Below the pieces are notes generated by a model. The model was given only the letters and a program-made list of their open reading frames with translations, was not told the DNA's origin and ran no database searches. A stretch of 35,938 bases of DNA from assembly GCF_004364315.1 (NCBI RefSeq), contig NZ_SOBR01000012.1:1-35938 (forward strand), in the 5' to 3' direction. This document shows, piece after piece, positions 8,771-16,733 of this stretch. Position 1 is the stretch's first letter, and every line of letters begins with the position of its first letter. Both the position numbers and the translations under genes were made by a program. The DNA is from Chromohalobacter marismortui (lineage in GTDB: Bacteria; Pseudomonadota; Gammaproteobacteria; Pseudomonadales; Halomonadaceae).

Positions 8771-9450
8771 GTCATTGCGGCAAGGGCTTCCAATGTGGTG
8801 GGATCCTGCTGCTTGATCTGATTGGCGATGTGACGCTGGAAATAATACACCGTCGCATGACGGCTATGACCGGGATAGAGGCAGTCATCCCCGGCCAAGA
8901 CCGGCGTCTGCTCGATACGCTCCTCGTCGACGAGGAGCGATTCCACCCTCCCGTCGTTATACAGGCGCCAGCCAAATACCTGCTTGAGTTGCCAGCTGTC
9001 ACCCTCGCTGACGAGGCACAACGCATGCGTGCCCTGGGTATCGGGCAACTGTTGGATCAAGGTCGGTGTCGACGTCTCCTCATACTCGAAATACGCAGCG
9101 GCATGTTCCAGCTCATGGACCTTGTGCTCGGGCGGGGAGTGGAAGATGTCTTCCGTCTCGGGATCACGATAGCCGAAAAAATGCCCATGCTCGGGGCTGT
9201 CCACTTCATGGCAGGGGGACAGCGATTCCATCCAGGGCACCAGACCGACTACCTCGCCGCTTTCACGAAGTCCCCAAGCCAGCAGCGGCATGGCATACAG
9301 CGTGTCCGGATCCGAGGTCAGGTGATAGAGCATTTCAAGGCCATCCAGTTCAGGCGACAAGCGCAGAATGCGGCGCTGTGCCTGACGTCGCTGCCTCATG
9401 GTGTCCAGGTCGATGACCTGAGCGGTGCGTGGGGACGAAACGATACCCAT
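8755..9450 (-). CDS. Conserved-looking protein of unknown family, 231 aa
   Basis: I do not recognise a named family. The ATG at 9450 has a strong ribosome binding site (aaggagg, 6 nt upstream), so it is very likely a true gene. The protein is soluble and acidic, with no signal peptide or membrane segment. It starts with a basic stretch (MRQRRQAQRRILRL, about 18-31), followed by a mixed alpha/beta body rich in aromatic and acidic residues, with segments such as ESLSPCHEVDSPEHGHFFGY and VFGWRLYNDGRVESLLVDEE. The repeated His/Glu/Asp content might bind a metal, but no known motif is seen. It is convergent with tusA and lies downstream of, and on the same strand as, the MATE pump gene. Confidence 0.75.
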   Translation of the reverse strand: MGIVSSPRTAQVIDLDTMRQRRQAQRRILRLSPELDGLEMLYHLTSDPDTLYAMPLLAWGLRESGEVVGLVPWMESLSPCHEVDSPEHGHFFGYRDPETEDIFHSPPEHKVHELEHAAAYFEYEETSTPTLIQQLPDTQGTHALCLVSEGDSWQLKQVFGWRLYNDGRVESLLVDEERIEQTPVLAGDDCLYPGHSRHATVYYFQRHIANQIKQQDPTTLEALAAMTTPSS

Positions 9451-9520
9451 GGCAACCTCCTTGCGCGGCAGTAATAGGCCAAGACCTCAACTTACTATTA
9501 GCATAGGGTGGCGTGGAAAG

Positions 9521-10948
9521 TTAAGCATTGTCGTGCAAACTGCGCTGAACTCGGTGATGCAGACGCCAGCCCAGCAACACGGCAGCCACCGTCAGTCCGG
9601 CGCACAGGCCCAGCCAATAGCCATGGATGCCGAAGGGCGCGAAGTGGCCTTCCCAGCCACGCCCCAGCAAGTGGCCGCCCGCCAGCCCGACCAACCAGTA
9701 TGACAAGACCGTGATCAGCATGATGATCCGGGTGTCCTTGTAGCCGCGCAATGCACCGGCCAAGTTGGCCTGGAGCGAGTCGGAGATCTGATAGAGCATG
9801 GCCAGCGTGACCAGCGACATGGCCAGGGCATGCACTTCCGTGTTCGACGTATACAAAGCGAGGATGGGCGACGCCGTTGCCCATAGGATGGCATCGTTGA
9901 GCAGGGCCACCAGCAAGCACACGACAATGCCGTTCCAGGCCACGAAGCGTGCCTCGTGCATGTCACCGCGCCCCAGCGTATTACCCACCCTCACGGTGAG
10001 CGCCATGCTCAGCGACAATGGCAGCATGAACAGGATCGAGGTGTAATTGAGCGCAATCTGGTGGGCGGAAACGACGATTTCCCCCAAGCGTGCCACAAAC
10101 AAGGCAATCAGGGTGAACAGCGTGACCTCGACGAAGATCGCCACACCGATAGGCACGCCGACATGCAACAGCTCGACTATGTCGCGCCGACGAGGGGGAA
10201 CCGGCGAGTGCCACAAGGTGACGCTACCGTAGGCTCGGGCACGATGCGTATAGATCATCATCGCCAGGCACATCACCCACATGGACACCGCCGTGGCGAT
10301 ACCGCAGCCCACGGCGCCTAGAGCAGGCAAGCCGGCGATCCAGCCGGGGGTGATATCGCCCAGCAGCGAGACGATGCCGGGACCACCGTAGATCAGTGCA
10401 TAGTTGAAGGGAATGTTGATGCCTAGCCCGAGGAGGCTGATCCACAAGGCGGGGCGGGTATGATTCATGCCGTCGGAAAAGGCGCGCAAGGCCTGATAAA
10501 GACCGATCCCCGGCATGCCGAACGCCACGGCGGTGAGATACCCGGTGGAGAGTTCGGCCACATGCTCGGGGACCTCCATGAGTCGGAAAACCGGGCCGAC
10601 GCCGAACCACAGGAGCAACGCCGATAGGGTGCCCAGCAGCAGGGCGACCCATAGCGCCTGATGGACGTAAGGACGAATCGTCGCCTGGCGCTGGCCGCCC
10701 AAAAGCTGTGCCACGATGGGGGTGAGTCCCATGAGGGCGCCGGTCATGAAGAGCATCAACGGCAGCCACAGGCTGGAGCCGACCGAGACGGCGGCCAGGT
10801 CGGTCGCGCTGGCGCGCCCTGCCATGATGATGTCGACCGCACTCATTCCCGACTGCGCCAGTTGCGCGCCGCAGATAGGCAGCGCCAGGCGCATCAAGAG
10901 GCGCGACTCACGCAGGCTATGGACGTATAAGGCCTTGAAGGCGCTCAA
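9521..10948 (-). CDS. norM: MATE-family efflux pump, NorM type
   Basis: A 475-residue multidrug/toxin exporter of the inner membrane, normally about 12 helices driven by Na+ or H+. It resembles E. coli MdtK/NorM throughout: SATDLAAVSVGSSLWLP, LTPIVAQL, GINIPFNYALIYG, VTLFTLIALFVARLG, HQIALNYTSILFMLPLS and LYQISDSLQ...GALRGYKDTR. I chose the TTG at 10948 because gggagga lies about 6 nt upstream and the protein then begins just before the first helix. An ATG at 11011 would add 21 residues that do not look like a MATE N-terminus. It diverges from epmC with a short shared promoter region. In a halophile, a Na+ gradient is a likely energy source (inference). Confidence 0.88.
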   Translation of the reverse strand: MSAFKALYVHSLRESRLLMRLALPICGAQLAQSGMSAVDIIMAGRASATDLAAVSVGSSLWLPLMLFMTGALMGLTPIVAQLLGGQRQATIRPYVHQALWVALLLGTLSALLLWFGVGPVFRLMEVPEHVAELSTGYLTAVAFGMPGIGLYQALRAFSDGMNHTRPALWISLLGLGINIPFNYALIYGGPGIVSLLGDITPGWIAGLPALGAVGCGIATAVSMWVMCLAMMIYTHRARAYGSVTLWHSPVPPRRRDIVELLHVGVPIGVAIFVEVTLFTLIALFVARLGEIVVSAHQIALNYTSILFMLPLSLSMALTVRVGNTLGRGDMHEARFVAWNGIVVCLLVALLNDAILWATASPILALYTSNTEVHALAMSLVTLAMLYQISDSLQANLAGALRGYKDTRIIMLITVLSYWLVGLAGGHLLGRGWEGHFAPFGIHGYWLGLCAGLTVAAVLLGWRLHHRVQRSLHDNA

Positions 10949-11059
10949 ACCGGTCCTCCCTGACAGGCAAAAGCGGCATTTTAGCAAGCGTACGTCGTGA
11001 ATGCCTTTCATCGTGCGGCGGAGTGCCTATAATATTTTCCCGCTTTTGAAGGAGGCCGC

Positions 11060-11608
11060 GTGATTCACCGTATCGACGATGTCATCGCCGTGTTCGACGG
11101 CGTGTTTGCCGGGCCATATCGAACATGTCTGGTCAGCGGCGATGACGAACCCCTGTACTGTCCCGCCAGCGATGAGCATGCCCTGCATCGGATCATTTTC
11201 GCGCATGGCTTCTTCGCCAGTGCCCTGCATGAGGTCAGCCACTGGTGCATCGCCGGGGAGCGTCGTCGTCAGTTGGAGGACTACGGCTACTGGTACGAGC
11301 CCGATGGTCGCGATGCCGAGCGTCAACGTGAGTTCGAAAGCGTCGAGGTCGCCCCTCAGGCGCTCGAATTGCTGTTCAGCGAGGCTTGCAATCGACGCTT
11401 TAACGTCAGTGTCGATAACCTGGGTGGCCCCGAGGTCGATCGGGACGCCTTCGCCGAGCGGGTTGCCGCACGCGCGGCCCGTTATCGCGAGACCGGCCTG
11501 CCTCGCCGGGCGGCGGCGTTTCGCGAGGCACTGCATGCCTTCTACCGTCGCGGGTTATCGCGCGAGGCGGCGATCGATGTAGGGCGGGAAAGCCTGCAAC
11601 CAACCTGA
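11060..11608 (+). CDS. epmC: Elongation factor P hydroxylase EpmC
   Basis: A 182-residue protein matching EpmC (YfcM), which hydroxylates the modified lysine of elongation factor P after EpmA and EpmB have added beta-lysine. The metal-site signature ALHEVSHWCIAG (about 56-67), QLEDYGYWYEPDGR and FNVSVDNLG are typical. It begins with GTG at 11060, with aaggagg about 6 nt upstream. A near-perfect -10 box (tataat, 11028-11033) lies upstream. EpmA and EpmB are not in the window. It is unusual for such a gene to sit next to a drug pump, and no functional link is implied. Confidence 0.92.
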   Translation: MIHRIDDVIAVFDGVFAGPYRTCLVSGDDEPLYCPASDEHALHRIIFAHGFFASALHEVSHWCIAGERRRQLEDYGYWYEPDGRDAERQREFESVEVAPQALELLFSEACNRRFNVSVDNLGGPEVDRDAFAERVAARAARYRETGLPRRAAAFREALHAFYRRGLSREAAIDVGRESLQPT

Positions 11609-11609
11609 C

Positions 11610-11632
11610 CGAGGGGCATGGCCGGCCCCTCG
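11610..11632. terminator. Terminator-like hairpin after epmC
   Basis: An 8-bp stem, cgaggggc (11610-11617) with gcccctcg (11625-11632), follows the epmC stop by one base. It lies between epmC and the convergent gene ending at 11654. There is no long T-tract. Confidence 0.5.
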
Positions 11633-11653
11633 TGATGCGGCGAGTGGTTCGCG

Positions 11654-12130
11654 TTACTCCTCGCCGCGCAGGCGCTGGTGCAGATACAACATGACCTGCA
11701 CTTCATGATCGGCGCGCATGGGCTCGAGTCCGAGATCGCCGAACAGTTCCCCCCGGGCACGCGTCCATTCTCCTGGACCGAGGTCGGGGTAGAGCGTTTC
11801 CGCCGGCGCCAGTTCGACGAAGGGCGTTACCGCGAAGTCCTCGAACAGGCGCGATAGCGCGGCCTCGTCGTCGCCTACCCCCGCCGTATAGAGCGTCACG
11901 TTGAAGTGATCGGCCTCCAGCTCGCGCAATACATCCAGGGGGCTAATGCCCAGGCTGCGCAGCTCTTCCAGGCTGTAATCGCCGAGTTTCAGGAGGTCTT
12001 CGTCGAGCCAGTCGTCGTCAGGCTGGATCAGCGCATGCTTGATCTGGCCATCGGGCAGGGCCCAGGAAATGGCGACGGGAAGCGCGTCCTCGTCGCCGGT
12101 TTCGATGGTGATGAAACCAGGAAAGTCCAT
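11654..12130 (-). CDS. Small acidic protein, possible degenerate DEDD exonuclease fold
   Basis: A 158-residue protein that I cannot name from a family. The order of segments recalls a 3'-5' exonuclease (RNase H-like) fold: a first strand FITIETGDE followed by an ISWALPDGQIKHALIQP hairpin, a middle segment VTLYTAGVGDDEAALSRLF in the place of the usual second acidic motif, and an end RADHEVQVMLYLHQRL where such enzymes have H/D...ADA. The first catalytic Asp would be Thr here, so activity is doubtful. This is fold inference by eye. The stop of tatD and this start are 1 bp apart, so the two genes are co-transcribed, and tatD also encodes a nuclease. Confidence 0.7.
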   Translation of the reverse strand: MDFPGFITIETGDEDALPVAISWALPDGQIKHALIQPDDDWLDEDLLKLGDYSLEELRSLGISPLDVLRELEADHFNVTLYTAGVGDDEAALSRLFEDFAVTPFVELAPAETLYPDLGPGEWTRARGELFGDLGLEPMRADHEVQVMLYLHQRLRGEE

Positions 12131-12131
12131 G

Positions 12132-12980
12132 TCAGTGCTCCTCGTCGAGTTGGAAGAATCGGCGCGCCGTAGCGGTGGTGGAAGCCGCCAGCGAGGCCTC
12201 GCTCTCGCCGCGCCAGTGCGCTATTTCGCGGACGATCCAGGGTAGCAGCGCGGGTTCGTGTCGGCGTCCCTTGAGCTTGGCCGGCAGGTTGCGCGGCAAC
12301 AAGTACGGACAGTCGGTTTCGACCATCAGCCGCGTGGCGGGAATGTCACCGACGAGTTCGCGCAGATGATGGCCGCGTCGCTCATCGCACAACCAGCCGG
12401 TCAGGCCGATATGCAGATCGAGATCCAGGTAGCCATGCAGGGTCTCGCGGTCGGCAGTGAAACAATGCACGACGGCGTTGCCGATATCGTCACGCCAGTG
12501 ACGCAGAATGTCGCGCATCCGTGGGCCGGCGTCACGCTCATGCAGGAACAGTGGCAGGCCGCTTTCGACGGCCAGGCCGAGCTGGGCCTCGAAGGCGCGT
12601 TCCTGCTCGGTGGGGGTGGAAAAGTTGCGATTGAAATCCAGCCCGCATTCGCCCACGGCGACGACCTTGGCGTCGGCGTGCAGCGCTCGCATGGCGCTCC
12701 CCAGCGGGGCATCCCAGTGGCTGGCCATATGCGGATGCAGCCCTGCCGTGGCGTAGAGGCCGTCGTGGCGATGCGCCAGGGCGGCGGCCTGCTCACTGTG
12801 CACCAGGTCGGTGCCGGTGAGAATCAGCGTCGCTACCTCGGCCACCCGAGCGCGCTCGAGCACGGCGTCGAGGTCCTTGGCGAAGCTTTCGTGCGTCAGG
12901 TTCGCACCGATATCGACCAGGGGGGCGGGCGACGTCATGCGCAGCGCGTCAGGTAGCGGATTGGCGTCGTCGTGTGTCAC
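12132..12980 (-). CDS. tatD: TatD-family metal-dependent hydrolase (3'-5' DNase/RNase)
   Basis: A 282-residue TIM-barrel hydrolase close to E. coli TatD, a 3'-5' exonuclease acting on single-stranded DNA/RNA and linked to repair of oxidative damage. Typical segments are DIGANLTHESF, ILTGTDLVHSEQA, ATAGLHPH, VGECGLDFNRNFSTP, PLFLHERDA, VVHCFT, GLTGWLCDERRG and MVETDCPYLLPRNL. As in TatD proper, the first strand lacks the HxH seen in YcfH and YjjV. It starts with GTG at 12980, with ggagag 8 nt upstream; an internal ATG at codon 15 is an alternative. It is followed at once by the small exonuclease-like gene. Confidence 0.92.
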   Translation of the reverse strand: MTHDDANPLPDALRMTSPAPLVDIGANLTHESFAKDLDAVLERARVAEVATLILTGTDLVHSEQAAALAHRHDGLYATAGLHPHMASHWDAPLGSAMRALHADAKVVAVGECGLDFNRNFSTPTEQERAFEAQLGLAVESGLPLFLHERDAGPRMRDILRHWRDDIGNAVVHCFTADRETLHGYLDLDLHIGLTGWLCDERRGHHLRELVGDIPATRLMVETDCPYLLPRNLPAKLKGRRHEPALLPWIVREIAHWRGESEASLAASTTATARRFFQLDEEH

Positions 12981-13100
12981 GGAAGATCTCTCCAGCCCAA
13001 TGAGTCGCGAAAACCCACCATTCTACCCCCGGACCCAAGAGGCGACCATGCGTTACACTAGCGTCTTTACTCCGAATGTCTGTCAACGAGGTGGTCACGC

Positions 13101-15044
13101 GTGACGTTGTTACGTCTGGAACAGTTGCAATTGGCTTACGGCACCCAGGTCCTGCTGGATAACGCCGAGCTGACGCTGGAAAAAGGGGAGCGCTTGGCGC
13201 TGGTGGGGCGCAACGGCACTGGCAAATCGACGTTCCTCAAGTTGATTTCCGGTGAGACGTTGGCCGATGGAGGACACATCTGGCGCGCACCGGGATTGAA
13301 AGTGGGCGTGTTGGCGCAGGAACTGCCGGATGCCAGCGGCAACACCATTTTCGATGTCGTCGCCCAGGGCCTCCCAGAAGCGGGTGCCTTGCTGAGCGCC
13401 TATCACCACCTGGTGATGAGCGAGTCGCCCGACATGGACGAGCTCGAGCGGCTGCAAACCCAGCTCGAGTCGGTGGATGGCTGGTCGTTCCATCAACGCA
13501 TCGACACCATTCTCTCGCGTCTGGGGCTACCCGAAGACACCGAAATGGCCAGCCTCTCCGGGGGGTGGCGGCGGCGTGTGGCGCTGGCGCGTGCTCTGGT
13601 CGCCGACCCTGATGTGCTGCTGCTCGACGAGCCGACCAACCATCTCGATCTGGATACCATCGGTTGGTTGGAAGAACAGTTGCTCGCCTTCAATGGCTCG
13701 GTGCTGTTCATTACCCACGACAGGGCCTTCTTGTCGCGGCTGGCGACCAATATCCTCGAACTCGACCGTGGCCAGCTGGGGCGTTACCCCGGCGACTACG
13801 CGGCGTATCAGGCGCAAAAACAGCATGAGCTCGAGGTCGAAGCGCGCGAGCGCGCCGAATTCGACAAGAAGCTCGCCAAGGAAGAGGCCTGGATCCGTCA
13901 AGGCATCAAAGCGCGCCGCACGCGCAACGAGGGGCGTGTGCGGGCGCTCGAGAAGATGCGTGGCGAACGTGCCGAGCGCCGCGAACGCGTGGGCCGCGCG
14001 CAGCTCAGCGTCGACAGCGGTGAGCGCACCGGCAAGCGCGTCGTCGAACTCACGGGGGTCAGTCAGCGTTTTGGCGACGACTGGGTGGTGCGCGATCTGT
14101 CGCTGGAAATTCAGCGTGGTGATCGTATCGGCTTCATCGGCCGCAATGGCGCCGGCAAGACCACCTTGCTGAAGATCCTGCTGGGGGAGCTCGAGCCCAG
14201 TGAAGGGAAAGTGCGGATGGGCACCAACCTGAGCGTGGCCTATTTCGATCAACTGCGTGCCGGCCTGGAGCTCGAGAAAACCGTCTACGACAACGTGGCC
14301 CAGGGGAGCGACCGCGTCGAAGTGGGCGGCAAGGACCGGCATGTCATGAGCTACTTGCAGGATTTCCTGTTTTCGCCGGACCGCGTGCGCCAGCCGGTCA
14401 AGGCGCTCTCGGGCGGGGAGTCGAATCGACTGCTGCTGGCCAAGTTGTTCACCCAACCGGCCAACGTCCTGGTGCTCGACGAACCGACCAACGATCTGGA
14501 CGTCGAAACCCTCGAGCTGCTCGAGGAACTGCTGCTGGATTTCGACGGCACCCTGCTGCTGGTTTCGCACGACCGTGCCTTCATGGACAACGTGGTCACC
14601 AGCGTATTGGCCTTCGAAGGTGAAGGGCGCGTCCAGGAATACGTCGGCGGGTATAGCGATTGGGTGCGGCAGGGCGGCAAGCTGCCGCCGGCACCGTTCG
14701 AGTTCGGCAGCGCGGCGAACGTACTGCCGGCCCAAGAGGCGGCAACGCCAGCCCCCAAGTCTGCCGATCCGGATATCGGCAAGGCCGAGGCCCCGGCGTC
14801 CAAGCCCAAGCGGGTCAAGCTTTCCTACAAGTTGCAGCGCGAACTGGACCAGCTACCGGCCACCATCGAAGCCCTGGAAACCGAGGTGGCGAATTTCGAA
14901 GCGGAGGTCGGCGCGCCCGAGTTCTATCAGCAGGACAGCGATACCGTGACTCAGCGTCTGGAGGCGTTGGACGCCAAACAAGCCGAGCTGGATGCGGCGA
15001 TGTCGCGCTGGATGGAACTGGAGGCCATGGCCGAGGGCGAGTAA
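13101..15044 (+). CDS. uup: ABC-F ATPase Uup
   Basis: A 647-residue soluble ABC-F protein with two ATPase domains and no membrane part. The first Walker A is GRNGTGKST (36-44) and the second GRNGAGKTT (347-355). Signature motifs are LSGGWRRR and LSGGESNR, and both Walker B motifs end in LLDEPTNHLD / VLDEPTNDLD. The inter-domain linker is basic and helical (about 235-300), and a C-terminal coiled coil (about 575-640) is the part that in Uup binds DNA. Uup acts in translation or replication-related ribosome and DNA transactions and limits precise excision of transposons in E. coli. It starts with GTG at 13101, since the preceding gtg (13091) is out of frame. It is divergent from tatD. Confidence 0.92.
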   Translation: MTLLRLEQLQLAYGTQVLLDNAELTLEKGERLALVGRNGTGKSTFLKLISGETLADGGHIWRAPGLKVGVLAQELPDASGNTIFDVVAQGLPEAGALLSAYHHLVMSESPDMDELERLQTQLESVDGWSFHQRIDTILSRLGLPEDTEMASLSGGWRRRVALARALVADPDVLLLDEPTNHLDLDTIGWLEEQLLAFNGSVLFITHDRAFLSRLATNILELDRGQLGRYPGDYAAYQAQKQHELEVEARERAEFDKKLAKEEAWIRQGIKARRTRNEGRVRALEKMRGERAERRERVGRAQLSVDSGERTGKRVVELTGVSQRFGDDWVVRDLSLEIQRGDRIGFIGRNGAGKTTLLKILLGELEPSEGKVRMGTNLSVAYFDQLRAGLELEKTVYDNVAQGSDRVEVGGKDRHVMSYLQDFLFSPDRVRQPVKALSGGESNRLLLAKLFTQPANVLVLDEPTNDLDVETLELLEELLLDFDGTLLLVSHDRAFMDNVVTSVLAFEGEGRVQEYVGGYSDWVRQGGKLPPAPFEFGSAANVLPAQEAATPAPKSADPDIGKAEAPASKPKRVKLSYKLQRELDQLPATIEALETEVANFEAEVGAPEFYQQDSDTVTQRLEALDAKQAELDAAMSRWMELEAMAEGE

Positions 15045-15051
15045 AGGCGAA

Positions 15052-15082
15052 GGCGCCGGATACGGTCAGCGTACCCGGCGCC
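15052..15082. terminator. Hairpin between convergent uup and usp genes
   Basis: ggcgccgg (15052-15059) pairs with ccggcgcc (15075-15082), with an inner tac/gta pairing. It lies in the 43-bp gap between two convergent stops and may serve both, though without a clear T-tract. Confidence 0.55.
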
Positions 15083-15087
15083 TGGCG

Positions 15088-15543
15088 TCATTCGTCGACT
15101 TCGCCGTCTTTACCTACGCGTACCGCCAGCACGTCGCATTGTGCGCCGTGCAGCACGCCGGTGGAGGTCGAGCCGAGCAGCAAGGCAAAGCCGTGGCGAC
15201 CATGCGAGCCCACGACAATCAAGTCGACATCGTGTTCGGCGGCGAAACGATGGATCTCGGTATCGGGCATGCCGACCACGACGTACTGGTTGTCCGCCGA
15301 GATGCCGTGAGGATCGGCGATTTCCGCGAGCCGCTGTTTGGCATGGTCGTCGAGCTGGTCCTGGATGCTGGTCAGATCCATGGGGATATCGCCGCCATAG
15401 GCGAATCCCAGTGGTTCGAGCGTATGCATGATCGATAGCTTGGCATGGTTACGCTCGGCGATGGGAATCGCACGCTCGAGTACCTTACGGGAATCCTTGG
15501 TCAGGTCGACGGCGACTAAGACGTGTGTGTACTCGTTACTCAT
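15088..15543 (-). CDS. Universal stress protein, UspA family
   Basis: A 151-residue single Usp domain. The first strand is THVLVAVDLTKDS. The end has GSHGRHGFALLLGSTSTG, matching the G-2X-G-9X-G(S/T) ATP-binding pattern, so it is probably an ATP-binding member. I chose ATG 15543 because the protein then begins directly with the conserved first strand; 21 extra residues from 15606 do not look natural, and 15606 is also the start of the divergent gene. Usp proteins help cells survive starvation and stress; in some halophiles a Usp is tied to osmolyte transport, but the locus here shows no transporter. Confidence 0.9.
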   Translation of the reverse strand: MSNEYTHVLVAVDLTKDSRKVLERAIPIAERNHAKLSIMHTLEPLGFAYGGDIPMDLTSIQDQLDDHAKQRLAEIADPHGISADNQYVVVGMPDTEIHRFAAEHDVDLIVVGSHGRHGFALLLGSTSTGVLHGAQCDVLAVRVGKDGEVDE

Positions 15544-15605
15544 GGGGGCATCTCCCACCTTGTCGATGAACGCTTCTACTTTAGGCGCGCCGAAACGTTG
15601 AAACA

Positions 15606-16142
15606 ATGCCTTGGATCAATCAGTTCGCATGTGGAGGATGTTTGGAAATCTTTCTTTTTCTAGGGCTGGCGGTATTTCTTATTCTCTCGCCAGCCCTGTG
15701 GCTCAGGCCCGGGGCCCATGAACAGCGCCGCAGTGGGCTGCGCGTGGCGGTGCGTGACGCGGGCGCGGCGGTGCGTTTCGACAATGCACCGCTACAAGAT
15801 GCGCCAGGTTTGGTGGGGTATCGCTGGCGCTACCCTCAGGCCGCCCCCGGCAGCGACTTCACCCTTGTCCGTGAGGCCTATGCCAGTGACCGGTTGGAGG
15901 AAGCCGTGCCAGGCTGGCGTTGGCGTCAGTCACCGCTGCCTCCGTTGAGTGCAGCCGCGTTTCAATGCCTGGAGCAGACGCTGTCGACGCTTCCCGAGGA
16001 CGCACTGGTGATAGAGTCGTCGCCCAAAGGGCTGACCTTATGGTGGGGGGAGTCGCAGGACGCCGAGACGTTCGCACCTGTGCTGGAAGCGTTGACGGGG
16101 CTCGTCGGTGGCTTGGCCGGTAGCGGTCGTCAGTCCCGCTGA
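15606..16142 (+). CDS. Membrane-anchored protein of unknown function, 178 aa
   Basis: I do not recognise this family. There is one clear membrane helix near the N-terminus (IFLFLGLAVFLILSPALWL, about 15-33), preceded by FACGGC, then a soluble domain of about 140 residues with conserved-looking YRWRYP, a Trp-rich GWRWRQ and a SPKGLTLWWG segment. The cysteine pair just before the helix could be a lipid or metal site, but it lacks the usual lipobox context. The ATG at 15606 has a weak ribosome site. A TTG at 15642 with ggagga just upstream, but close (3-4 nt), is an alternative. The gene diverges from the stress protein gene. Confidence 0.65.
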   Translation: MPWINQFACGGCLEIFLFLGLAVFLILSPALWLRPGAHEQRRSGLRVAVRDAGAAVRFDNAPLQDAPGLVGYRWRYPQAAPGSDFTLVREAYASDRLEEAVPGWRWRQSPLPPLSAAAFQCLEQTLSTLPEDALVIESSPKGLTLWWGESQDAETFAPVLEALTGLVGGLAGSGRQSR

Positions 16143-16205
16143 GCGCCGCGCGAGAGCCGCACGGCGCCGTAGAGTATCCAGCGTCAGCTTGCGCTGTAGA
16201 GCGGG

Positions 16206-16655
16206 TCACTCATCGTCGCAGGGGGCGCGCGAGAGAAGTCGTTGTCCGTTCTGCTCGATGCGCGTCAGTATGGCGTCCAACTGGTCGACGTCGTCATCGC
16301 TCAAGCCTTCGATCATTTCGATACGCGCCTGCTCGACGACGGTCTCGATCTTCTTGAGCAAGGGTGTCGCCTTGTCGGTGAGATAGACCCGCTTGGTGCG
16401 GCGGTCCTCATCGCTTGGGCGGCGCTCTATGAGCCCTTGCTCGGTGAGTTGGTCGAGTGTTCTGACCAAGGACGGAGCTTCCACGCCGATGGAGCGAGCC
16501 AGATCGCATTGCGGCTGGCCATCACCCATTTTCGACAGGTGATAGAGCGTCACCCAGCGCGTCTGCGTCAGCTCCAGGGGAGCGAGGCGTTCGTCGAGGA
16601 TGGCGCGCCACAGGCGTGGTACGCGCGACAGTTTGAGTCCGATATCCTGATGCAT
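16206..16655 (-). CDS. slyA: MarR-family regulator SlyA
   Basis: A 149-residue winged-helix dimeric regulator very like enterobacterial SlyA: LSRVPRLWRAILDERL and PLELTQTRWVTLYHLS in the N-terminal dimer helices, the recognition helix APSLVRTLDQLTEQGLIERR (about 59-78), and the wing with SDEDRRTKRVYLT. SlyA proteins control envelope and virulence genes, often by antagonising H-NS, and bind salicylate-type ligands. The likely operator lies 13-27 nt upstream of the start, suggesting autoregulation. The gene follows the DUF5924-type gene on the same strand after 78 bp. Confidence 0.9.
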   Translation of the reverse strand: MHQDIGLKLSRVPRLWRAILDERLAPLELTQTRWVTLYHLSKMGDGQPQCDLARSIGVEAPSLVRTLDQLTEQGLIERRPSDEDRRTKRVYLTDKATPLLKKIETVVEQARIEMIEGLSDDDVDQLDAILTRIEQNGQRLLSRAPCDDE

Positions 16656-16668
16656 GGGCCTTGTATTG

Positions 16669-16682
16669 GTTAGGAACCTAAC
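16669..16682. promoter_or_regulatory. SlyA-type palindromic operator
   Basis: gttaggaacctaac is a 6+6 inverted repeat with a 2-bp centre, located 13 nt before the slyA start. Its core TTAGGAACCTAA fits the Salmonella SlyA consensus TTAGCAAGCTAA except for a paired, symmetry-preserving change. Autorepression is therefore likely. Confidence 0.7.
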
Positions 16683-16733
16683 GGGATTGTCCCGAGTGGG
16701 ACGCGCTATTGCAAGTCACACTATCGTCGACCT

